Below are positions 1 to 5,460 of a stretch of DNA of 5,930 nucleotides, piece by piece. The first letter of the stretch is position 1, and each line of letters begins with the position of its first letter. Source of the DNA: Bacteroidales bacterium (GTDB lineage Bacteria; Bacteroidota; Bacteroidia; Bacteroidales; P3); NCBI GenBank assembly GCA_016281475.1, contig JAEEIS010000238.1, positions 1 to 5,930 of the forward strand, written 5' to 3'. The notes below the pieces were generated by a model. That model worked only from the letters and a program-made list of their open reading frames with translations, was not told where the DNA came from and ran no database searches. Both the position numbers and the translations under genes were made by a program.

Positions 1-1
1 C

Positions 2-1195
2 AAAGACCGCGAGACCATCATGGATGCCACCTCACTGCTGCCCGATGACATAAACAGCTATGACCGGCGGATGAGCGAGAGCCGATACACCGTGGGTATG
101 GACTATAAGTACGAGTCGCTGGTTCAGGACAAGAAGCTGCGCACATCCATATATATGTATCTGCCGTTGTCGTTCACCGACCGCCACACGAGCTACACAC
201 GGTACACGGTGGACACCTCTCTCGTGCAGTCGCCGGTGTTCTTCGAGCCCTCGCTGTCGTTCACCTATTCCAAATGGCGGGGTGACAACGCCAACAGCTC
301 GTTGTGGAGGTTCTATGCACAGACAGCGCTGAGCCGTAAGCTGCCCGATGCCACACAGCTCATCACTCTGCCCCTGACCTCCGACCGCATCAACATCTAT
401 CAGGGCAATGCCCACCTGAAGTCACCCGCCACATGGGAGACCGACCTTTCATGGGACTGGCCGATGAAGAACAGGTCGGCCTATCTGCGCCACACTTTGA
501 CTTATATAAACTATTTCAACCGAATCGTCAGCACCTACCGCTATGATACGGGCGTGTACACCAACAGGCCCGACAATGTGAACGGCACATGGGAGCTGCA
601 GCTCAACAACCGGGGGCAACTGCTCTTCGGATGGTCGAAACTCAAAGTCACCTTCACTTTCAGTCTGCGGAGCAGTTACCAGCGGATGAAGAACTTCACT
701 GCCGATGGAGCTACGGGTATGCCCACGCAGTTTGACAACAATGAGCTCAATCATGAAGCTCACGCGCAATTCCGCAGCCGTTATAAGAGCGTTTTGGGAG
801 GGTTCCGTCTGAGCGCCGAATGGAGGAAGCCGCTTAGTGGGCGGGCCGACATGGGCTATCGCGATACATGGGACTATAAGGGCAACATCTGGTTCACGGC
901 CAATCTTCCTCTCGGCATAGACTTGGAATCAGAGTGTGTGTTGATCAAACGCCAAGGCTATGCGAGCGACGAACTGAATAAGTTGATGTGCGAATGGGAC
1001 ATGAGCATATCGAAGTCGATACTGAAAAACAAGATAGGCCTGAAGTTGCAAGCCATCGACATACTCCGCCAATACAAGAGCGTGGCATACGTCGTCAACG
1101 AGCGCGGCATCCGTGAGACCCACACCGTGTCGTTGCCTTCCTACATACTCTTCAGCGTAACGTATAAGTTCAATAAACAGCCCAAGAAGAAATGA
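2..1195 (+). CDS. Outer-membrane beta-barrel protein (OMP_b-brl_3 / TonB-receptor-like), 3' part only
   Basis: The reading frame is open from the left edge (codons from base 2) and ends at a TGA at 1193-1195, so about 397 C-terminal residues are visible. The first Met (base 20) is internal, not a convincing start. The protein is a succession of alternating polar/aromatic stretches typical of transmembrane beta strands, for example the part beginning YLRHTLTYINYFNR and the part beginning LKVTFTFSLRSSYQ. It ends with the penultimate-strand pattern WDMSISKSILKNKIGLKLQ...DIL and then YILFSVTYKFNK. This matches the C-terminal barrel of Bacteroidetes outer-membrane beta-barrel family proteins, relatives of TonB-dependent receptors that usually carry an N-terminal carboxypeptidase-regulatory-like domain and plug. 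Those N-terminal parts would lie upstream and are not seen, so substrate and TonB dependence cannot be judged. The final KKK after the last strand is slightly unusual, since barrels often end on an aromatic residue. Confidence 0.8.
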   Translation, partial: KDRETIMDATSLLPDDINSYDRRMSESRYTVGMDYKYESLVQDKKLRTSIYMYLPLSFTDRHTSYTRYTVDTSLVQSPVFFEPSLSFTYSKWRGDNANSSLWRFYAQTALSRKLPDATQLITLPLTSDRINIYQGNAHLKSPATWETDLSWDWPMKNRSAYLRHTLTYINYFNRIVSTYRYDTGVYTNRPDNVNGTWELQLNNRGQLLFGWSKLKVTFTFSLRSSYQRMKNFTADGATGMPTQFDNNELNHEAHAQFRSRYKSVLGGFRLSAEWRKPLSGRADMGYRDTWDYKGNIWFTANLPLGIDLESECVLIKRQGYASDELNKLMCEWDMSISKSILKNKIGLKLQAIDILRQYKSVAYVVNERGIRETHTVSLPSYILFSVTYKFNKQPKKK

Positions 1196-1234
1196 CGTAT
1201 CGCGACTTTGCTGATCAAAGGCATTGACTTGCGC

Positions 1235-1257
1235 TACCAAAACAACTTGTTTTGGTA
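1235..1257. repeat. Perfect 11-bp inverted repeat after the barrel gene
   Basis: The left arm TACCAAAACAA (1235-1245) is the exact reverse complement of TTGTTTTGGTA (1247-1257), with one base between. As RNA it would form about 10 bp with an ACT loop. It can extend past one mismatch by three more pairs (GCG 1231-1233 with CGC 1259-1261). It lies 40 nt past the stop of the barrel gene. There is no following T-run, so it is a weak case for an intrinsic terminator. A protein-binding palindrome or a 3'-end processing/stability hairpin is equally possible. Confidence 0.5.
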
Positions 1258-1512
1258 TCGCGTATCGGCCACCAGGCACAGCAAAGCCCCGTGGAAGCAT
1301 CATCCAAGAGGCTGCCCGACGTGCGCAAAGAGGGGGCATACGTTCACCATACCACGCAGACGCTTGAACTCGGCGGGAAATGAAATTCACCTCTTCAACA
1401 TCGACTGATACTCATCGAGTTGCGGGCAACATTCGTGGTGACAAAGATAGCAGTCTTTGGCTTTTTACTTTCTGCTTTTTCAGTTCGTTAAATCAGAAAA
1501 AACGGCGTATCA
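1258..1512. other. Intergenic stretch without a supported gene
   Basis: Short open frames cross this stretch on both strands, for example a 66-codon frame at 1208-1408 (+) and a frame running into the barrel gene on the minus strand. None gives a recognisable protein, a credible start or a domain. The 66-codon frame is rich in Arg, His, Pro and Cys, as expected from accidental translation. The end (about 1440-1512) becomes AT-rich, as usual near Bacteroidetes promoters. It may hold decayed coding DNA, but no frame shows it clearly. Confidence 0.4.
1442..1466 (+). terminator. Weak candidate terminator hairpin with T-run
   Basis: CAAAGA (1442-1447) and TCTTTG (1454-1459) can pair over a 6-nt loop, followed by GCTTTTT. 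The stem is AT-rich and short, and it lies about 250 nt after the only upstream gene. This could be a transcription end before the promoter at 1513 or chance in AT-rich DNA. Confidence 0.2.
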
Positions 1513-1544
1513 TTTGGTCGATTGAAGAATTATTCGTACCTTTG
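1513..1544 (+). promoter_or_regulatory. Bacteroidetes-type promoter (TTTG-N20-TAccTTTG)
   Basis: TTTG at 1513-1516 is followed after exactly 20 nt by TACCTTTG at 1537-1544. This matches the Bacteroidetes primary-sigma consensus (-33 TTTG and -7 TAnnTTTG). Transcription would start near 1550. The next start codon is at 1903, so the promoter either makes a free RNA ending near 1819 or gives the downstream gene a leader of about 350 nt. Confidence 0.7.
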
Positions 1545-1550
1545 CACCGT

Positions 1551-1819
1551 CGCTTGTCAGCCCACTTGTGGGCAGCGGGCGATCTCATATATGAGAAAGA
1601 CGTTTTCGAACGTCTGTCGTTGTGAACTCTGTACTTCGCAAATTCATTCCTCACAGCAGGCAGATGGCAACTGAAGCGTCTGCGTAGTGCGTATCTGTAT
1701 ACATTGTTTATAGTTCGTGCTGGTGTGGGCTAACTGCGTTGTCTATCCTGTGTAGGTTGGGCAATGCGAAGGCCCAGAGTTCCAGGATGGGCAGAGAAAC
1801 AGACTCCTACGCCTTTTTT
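1551..1819 (+). ncRNA. Candidate structured RNA: small RNA or long 5' leader
   Basis: Directly after the promoter, consecutive hairpins pack closely. CTCA/TGAG is at 1584-1595. A perfect 7-bp stem with a TTCG tetraloop is at 1598-1615. A 7-bp stem with one G-U pair joins 1619-1625 to 1651-1657. GCAGA pairs with TCTGC (1660-1664/1679-1683), and GTAT with ATAC (1691-1702). A closing helix can form between 1556-1565 and 1725-1734 (AGCCCAC with GTGGGCT, plus two pairs past a C/A mismatch). A second domain at 1745-1788 has a 6-bp outer stem (ATCCTG/CAGGAT) around TTGGGC/GCCCAG. The RNA would end at a T6 run at 1814-1819. I do not recognise a tmRNA, RNase P or SRP signature. A 6S RNA or a cis-regulatory leader of the next gene remains possible. 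Pairings were found by eye; no folding energy or covariation was computed. Confidence 0.4.
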
Positions 1820-1902
1820 GTATATCTGCATGAACGTTGACTAAAAACGCTGCCAAAGGGGAGTAGGCGGAGAATAGCAATGACTGCAAAACCATTTCAA
1901 CT

Positions 1903-3462
1903 ATGCGAAAAACAATCTTTACCCTGATGCTGCTCTTCGCAGCAACAGCCGTGAGCGCCCAGACCATCGTGAAGGGCGACATGAACGACGACAACAACCT
2001 CACCATTGCCGATGCCGTGAGCTTAGTGGACGTGATTCTGGGCAAGTCGCCCATGCAGACCATCAGCCTGGGCGGCGACCCCTATAAGGTGGACAATGCG
2101 CTGGTCGTCGGCACATGGTATGCGCCGGAAGGCTGGTCGTTCACGCTTAGCGACGACGGCACCACCGACTATCCTGGCGCTACGACCTATAAGTTCCGTC
2201 CCTATCAAGGCACGCTGATGTTCTATAATGCCTCCGGCCGGCCTGTTACAACCATCGTGTTGAACGAAGTAGATGCGTCCTATCTGTTGGCCATCGACTA
2301 CGCCACGCATGCCTATACCTATTACACCAAGTCCACCTCGTTGGCCACTGGCATCACCCTCGACCAGACGTCGCTCACCATCAACAGCGGCACCACTGCC
2401 CAACTCACCGCCAGCATCAAGCCCGCTGAAGCCTTCGCCACTATCACATGGACGAGCAGCGACGAGAGCGTGGCCACCGTCGATGCCAATGGCCTCGTGA
2501 CCGCCGTCGCTGGTGGCACCTGCACCATCACTGCCAAGACGAGCGGCAGCAATAAGACGGCCACTTGTAGCGTAACGGTGAAACAGATGGTGACCAGTAT
2601 CGTGCTGTCACAGACAACGGCTGTCTTGGAGAGTGACGGGATTGTCCGTCTTTCAGCCACTGTGCTGCCAGTGAATGCCTCCAACAAGACTGTTGTTTGG
2701 AGCAGTAATAACGAAGCTGTTGCTGGTGTCGTCAATGGAACCGTGGTTGCTGCCGGTAGCTACGGTACCACAGTCATTACCTGCGAGGCTGCTGACGGCA
2801 GTGGCGTGACGGCGACCTGTATTGTATACATTCTCGATCCCAGCACTTACGTCGACCTCGGCCTGCCATCGAGAACGCTGTGGGCCACCTGCAACGTTGG
2901 TGCCTCAAGTTCCGAGGACTACGGCGACTACTTCGCATGGGGCGAAACCGCTGGCTACAACGATGGGAAGACCAACTTCAACTGGAGCACCTACAAGTGG
3001 TGCGAAGGCTCTTCGTCGACCATGACCAAGTACTGCACGGACAGTAGTTACGGCTACAACGGCTTTACCGACAACAAGACCGAGCTCGACCTGGAGGACG
3101 ATGCCGCCTACGTCAACTGGGGCCCGGCCTGGCGCATGCCGAGCATTGAACAGTTTGCAGAGCTGATCAACAGCGGTTACACTACTACCGAGTGGACCAC
3201 TCAAAACGGTGTCTATGGCAGAAAAATCACAAGTAAGGTTGCTGGATATGAAGGCAACTTCATTTTCCTGCCAGCCGCAGGCGAACGCGACAATAGCTCG
3301 CTCGGCGACGCGGGGTCGGACGGCAACTACTGGTCGCGCACGCTCGGCGGGAGCTACCCGAACAATGCGCGTGGCCTGTACTTCCACTCGGGCTTCATCG
3401 GCACGTACAACGGCTACCGCTACTACGGCCGAAGCGTGCGCCCTGTGCGGCTCTCAGAATGA
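1903..3462 (+). CDS. Secreted half-dockerin / Ig-like / FSMP (C-type-lectin-like) protein, candidate DGR target
   Basis: 519 residues. The start at 1903 is supported by a clean signal peptide ([19 protein letters not shown], likely cut before Gln20). Residues 24-47 are one dockerin-type calcium-loop repeat (D26, N28, D30, D37, then [10 protein letters not shown]); the usual second repeat is absent. Residues about 66-143 resemble a lipocalin-like beta region (VVGTWY...FTLSDDGT...[13 protein letters not shown]). Two Big_2-type Ig-like domains follow at about 148-227 ([10 protein letters not shown]...[13 protein letters not shown]) and 229-310. Residues 316-516 form a Fib_succ_major (FSMP) domain: [29 protein letters not shown], and the ending [10 protein letters not shown]. 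This domain type has a C-type-lectin-like fold and is a common DGR target in Bacteroidetes. The role is inferred as a secreted or surface binding protein; the ligand is unknown. Its stop codon overlaps the ATG of the next open frame (ATGA). Confidence 0.8.
   Translation: MRKTIFTLMLLFAATAVSAQTIVKGDMNDDNNLTIADAVSLVDVILGKSPMQTISLGGDPYKVDNALVVGTWYAPEGWSFTLSDDGTTDYPGATTYKFRPYQGTLMFYNASGRPVTTIVLNEVDASYLLAIDYATHAYTYYTKSTSLATGITLDQTSLTINSGTTAQLTASIKPAEAFATITWTSSDESVATVDANGLVTAVAGGTCTITAKTSGSNKTATCSVTVKQMVTSIVLSQTTAVLESDGIVRLSATVLPVNASNKTVVWSSNNEAVAGVVNGTVVAAGSYGTTVITCEAADGSGVTATCIVYILDPSTYVDLGLPSRTLWATCNVGASSSEDYGDYFAWGETAGYNDGKTNFNWSTYKWCEGSSSTMTKYCTDSSYGYNGFTDNKTELDLEDDAAYVNWGPAWRMPSIEQFAELINSGYTTTEWTTQNGVYGRKITSKVAGYEGNFIFLPAAGERDNSSLGDAGSDGNYWSRTLGGSYPNNARGLYFHSGFIGTYNGYRYYGRSVRPVRLSE
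3322..3450 (+). other. Putative DGR variable region (residues 474-516)
   Basis: The extreme 3' end of the FSMP domain runs from GNYWSRT to the invariant-looking tail GRSVRPVR. Of the 35 codons for residues 475-509, 24 end in C and none ends in A. The residues at these NNC codons (N, Y, R, G, S, F, H, I, L) are what randomised AAC codons yield. Fixed-looking codons (TCG, ACG, CCG, GCG, CTG) lie between them. DGR mutagenesis changes template adenines, so AAC-rich templates give this pattern. The GC-rich end GGCCGAAGCGTGCGCC is where an initiation-of-mutagenic-homing site would sit. The gene as a whole also favours C-ending codons, and the template repeat is not in the window, so this is inference. 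Confidence 0.5.
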
Positions 3463-3490
3463 GCGCATCTCTCCCCCAAGACGCCACCCA

Positions 3491-3516
3491 CCGCCCCACA
3501 GCCTGTTGTGGGGCGG
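3491..3516 (+). repeat. 10-bp GC-rich stem-loop downstream of the putative variable region
   Basis: CCGCCCCACA (3491-3500) pairs perfectly with TGTGGGGCGG (3507-3516) over the 6-nt loop GCCTGT. It lies 28 nt after the stop of the FSMP gene and 40 nt after the presumed end of the variable region. No T-run follows, so it is not a standard intrinsic terminator. In known DGRs a GC-rich hairpin or cruciform just downstream of the variable region helps target recognition, and this has that shape and position, although the spacing is larger than in the Bordetella phage example. A transcript-stabilising hairpin is the alternative. Confidence 0.55.
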
Positions 3517-3539
3517 AGGCTCTGCTGGGGGCGCGATGC

Positions 3540-3740
3540 GGCTGTGGTGCACAGATGCTGCGTCACCTAGGCGTGCACAAGATGCGCCTGATGACCAACA
3601 ACCCAGTGAAGCGCGTAGGCCTCGAGGCCTACGGCCTGGAGATTGTCGAGAACGTGCCCATCGAAGTCACCCCCAACGAGTACAACCTCCGCTACCTGCA
3701 GACTAAGAAGCAGCGCATGGGCCACACCCTCCACCTCTAG
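3540..3740 (+). pseudogene. ribBA: 3' remnant of ribBA (GTP cyclohydrolase II C-terminus)
   Basis: The 66 residues from [12 protein letters not shown] to [11 protein letters not shown] and TAG match the C-terminus of GTP cyclohydrolase II, the riboflavin-pathway enzyme that opens GTP. Key family features are present: the GxGAQ motif, [10 protein letters not shown] with the conserved Thr and Lys of the substrate site, EIVENVPI, and RYLQTKK..MGH. Everything before this is missing: the DHBP synthase half, the zinc cysteines and the catalytic Arg region. Intact bifunctional RibBA is about 400 residues. The frame stays open upstream to an ATG at 3459 that overlaps the stop of the FSMP gene, giving a 93-codon frame, but its first ~27 residues ([14 protein letters not shown]...) resemble no RibA sequence and are read through the GC-rich stem-loop. 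The remnant cannot be active. Its protein sequence is otherwise well preserved, which suggests a recent break. Confidence 0.8.
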
Positions 3741-3792
3741 TAATAAGATCTGAAGTCTTGTCCGCTACTCCGTCTGGCGCGGGAAAGTTATA

Positions 3793-5070
3793 TTAGTCCT
3801 TCAGACAGCCGATGGGAACAACAAACACACCGTCAGGACGCTGGTAGGCGTATGGACCTACTGCCGTGACAACCATCATAAACGAAGGTGCCTTCATCTT
3901 CGTGGTGTCAATGGTTTCGGCCAGTGTCTTCAGTGCATCAGCACCATCATTTATCAGTTTCTCTCCACCCAGTTTCACTTCTATCAGCGCGTATGTACCG
4001 TTACGGCGATGCAGCACGGTGTCACATTCCAGCCCGGAACTATCCCGATAGTGATATAGTTTTCCATCGAGAGCTTCTGCGAATACTCGCAAGTCACGCA
4101 CGACCAGATCTTCAAAGATAAGTCCGAATGAGTCAAGATCGTTAATCAGGTCGTTTGGACCTAAGCCCAGTGCGGCAGTGCCTATACTAGGATCAACGAA
4201 ATGGCGGGTATCGCCAGTACGAATGGCTGACTTACTGCGGATATTAGGATTCCAGGATGTCAGGTCTTCAATGACAAAGAGCTTTTTCAGTGCCTTGATG
4301 TAGTCTGCGATGGTATCCTCGTCGAGTGTATTGGCATCGTTCGACTGCATGTCAGCCTTGATGGTGCCGTATGACACTTGTTGAGAGATATTCCTTGCAT
4401 ACGATCGTAGCAGCAGTTTTGTGCGCTCTGCGCTGCGCTTTACGCCATCTACTCGCTGTATGTCGCGTTCAGTCACATCATCAACATAGCTAAATGCCTG
4501 GTCCAGGGCGATGTCACCCTCCAACAGCGTTGTCTGTGGCCAACCACCCCGGCAAGTCAGATAAGCTATGCGTTGCAGGTCTATGTTGTTGGGTTGCGGT
4601 TCAAAAGTGTTCCCTTCGAAAAGACTGCTCAAACTGACACTTCCGGTCGACTCACCCGATTCAAACAGGCTCATCGGGCGCATCTTGATTCTTGCGATGC
4701 GGCCAGTACCGCTGTGTGTGGTCTCGTCGGCTTGAGGTGTCACGCTGGATCCCGTGAGGATGAACTGTGAAAAAGCTCCTCGCTTGTCTACTTCATTGCG
4801 AATGGCATCCCACAATTCTGGTATTGTCTGCCACTCGTCAATCAGTCTGGGCGTATCTCCCTGTAGCAGTATCTTCGAACTGATCTCCATCATCTGCCTG
4901 CTCTGTTTCAGCACATCGGTGTCACCCAGGTCAAGCTGGCTTTTGCACTGCTGACGAGCCGTCGTCGTCTTGCCGCACCATTTCGGCCCTTCTATTAATA
5001 CTGCCCCCTTGCCCGCCAGTTTACGGGCAAGCAGCTTATCGGCAATCCTCGGTTTGTACATTTTATCCAT
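3793..5070 (-). CDS. AAA_14 / DUF4143 family ATPase
   Basis: 425 residues from the ATG at 5070, with an alternative ATG at 5061. An upstream TTG in frame (5100) is excluded because the promoter -7 box lies within it. Residues 22-40 carry a Walker A P-loop (GPKWCGKTT, 28-36, Lys34). RLIDEW at 75-80 is Walker B, and ILTGSS at 104-109 is the usual sensor-like motif of this family. The conserved GTGRIARIKMRPMSLFES stretch follows at about 121-138. The C-terminal DUF4143 part ends with GLECDTVLHRRNGTYALIEVKLGG, whose E-x-D...E-x-K spacing fits the degenerate PD-(D/E)xK nuclease-like fold of this domain. These proteins are abundant in Bacteroidetes and archaea; their cellular role is poorly defined, so no function beyond ATP binding is claimed. 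The length is full for the family. It converges with the ribBA remnant, 52 nt apart, and is transcribed alone. Confidence 0.9.
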   Translation of the reverse strand: MDKMYKPRIADKLLARKLAGKGAVLIEGPKWCGKTTTARQQCKSQLDLGDTDVLKQSRQMMEISSKILLQGDTPRLIDEWQTIPELWDAIRNEVDKRGAFSQFILTGSSVTPQADETTHSGTGRIARIKMRPMSLFESGESTGSVSLSSLFEGNTFEPQPNNIDLQRIAYLTCRGGWPQTTLLEGDIALDQAFSYVDDVTERDIQRVDGVKRSAERTKLLLRSYARNISQQVSYGTIKADMQSNDANTLDEDTIADYIKALKKLFVIEDLTSWNPNIRSKSAIRTGDTRHFVDPSIGTAALGLGPNDLINDLDSFGLIFEDLVVRDLRVFAEALDGKLYHYRDSSGLECDTVLHRRNGTYALIEVKLGGEKLINDGADALKTLAETIDTTKMKAPSFMMVVTAVGPYAYQRPDGVFVVPIGCLKD

Positions 5071-5089
5071 CTTTATGCAGTTGACGGTG

Positions 5090-5121
5090 CAAAAGTACAA
5101 ATAATAATTGATAAATCCAAA
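5090..5121 (-). promoter_or_regulatory. Promoter of the DUF4143 ATPase (TTTG-N20-TACTTTTG)
   Basis: Read on the minus strand, TTTG (5121-5118) is followed after 20 nt by TACTTTTG (5097-5090), an exact fit to the Bacteroidetes consensus. Transcription would start near 5084, leaving a leader of about 14 nt before the ATG at 5070. This decides the start codon of the gene. Confidence 0.75.
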
Positions 5122-5136
5122 TATTTTGGTAGATTT

Positions 5137-5219
5137 TCGGTCGTTTGAGACGGATTTGTTCGGTCGTTTGTGGCGGATTCATTCGGTCGTTTGTGACGGA
5201 TTTGTTCGGTCGTTTGTGG
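5137..5219. repeat. 23-bp direct tandem repeat, 3.6 copies
   Basis: Three full units (5137-5159, 5160-5182, 5183-5205) and a 14-nt partial (5206-5219) each begin TCGGTCGTTTG and continue with a less constant G(A/T)G(A/G)CGGATT(T/C)(G/A)T. Units are head to tail with no spacers, so this is not CRISPR. The array starts 16 bp upstream of the -33 box of the ATPase promoter, which suggests operator-like binding sites. The 23-nt period does not preserve a reading frame, so it is not a coding repeat. Confidence 0.85.
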
Positions 5220-5428
5220 AAAGAGGTGTAACTTTTACTCTTATACATTATTGGGCCCGAGAGATACATTCTGAAGGCATTTTCGCTTTCTTTCCATACC
5301 CCTATGAATAATTTTCCATAGGGTGTACGGCTTTGTTTTTCATATTTCGCTGATATCTAGCCGTTTTTGATTCTTTCTAATTTCCATCTTTTCCATAGGC
5401 AACTGATACAACTTTGAAAAATAAGTCG
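5220..5428. other. AT-rich intergenic region between divergent genes
   Basis: No gene is supported. It holds an inverted repeat, CCCTATG (5300-5306) with CATAGGG (5317-5323) over a 10-nt loop. The octamer TTTCCATA occurs three times (5291-5298, 5313-5320, 5390-5397), with a near copy TTTCCATC at 5381-5388. The longer form TTTTCCATAGG is at 5312-5322 and 5389-5399. These could be regulator sites for the downstream lipoprotein gene. Confidence 0.45.
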
Positions 5429-5436
5429 TAACTTTG
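5429..5436 (+). promoter_or_regulatory. -7 promoter element of the TPR lipoprotein gene
   Basis: TAACTTTG matches TAnnTTTG and lies 24 nt before the ATG at 5461, so transcription would start near 5442. No good -33 TTTG is found about 20 nt upstream (the sequence there is near CTGAT). A TTTG lies only 12 nt upstream, which may mean an activator-dependent or weak promoter. No Shine-Dalgarno sequence is present; the leader is A-rich. Confidence 0.55.
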
Positions 5437-5460
5437 CAGCCAGGAAACAACTAGAAAACG

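Noticed and set aside
929..1390. 153-codon open frame on the minus strand
   Set aside because: Its second half is antisense to the well-supported barrel gene, and its first half gives no recognisable protein in any frame I compared.
1208..1408. 66-codon open frame on the plus strand after the barrel gene
   Set aside because: No recognisable domain, composition rich in Arg/His/Pro/Cys, no promoter in front, and it contains the perfect palindrome; it is most likely accidental.
1551..1819. tmRNA, RNase P RNA or SRP RNA
   Set aside because: I found no tag-peptide frame, no RNase P core such as GAGGAA-GTCC and no SRP GGAAG-type apical loop.
3491..3516. Intrinsic terminator of the FSMP gene
   Set aside because: The stem is strong but is followed by AGGCTCTGC, not a T-run; kept as a stem-loop of uncertain role.
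3209..3706. 165-codon plus-strand frame overlapping the FSMP 3' end
   Set aside because: It is a shadow of the FSMP gene and the ribBA remnant in another frame, with a low-complexity Ala/Thr/Arg composition.
5071..5100. TTG start extending the DUF4143 ATPase by ten residues
   Set aside because: The -7 promoter box (5090-5097) lies inside this extension, and transcription would start after the TTG; ATG 5070 or 5061 must be used.
5137..5219. CRISPR array
   Set aside because: The repeats are directly adjacent with no unique spacers, and no cas gene is present.
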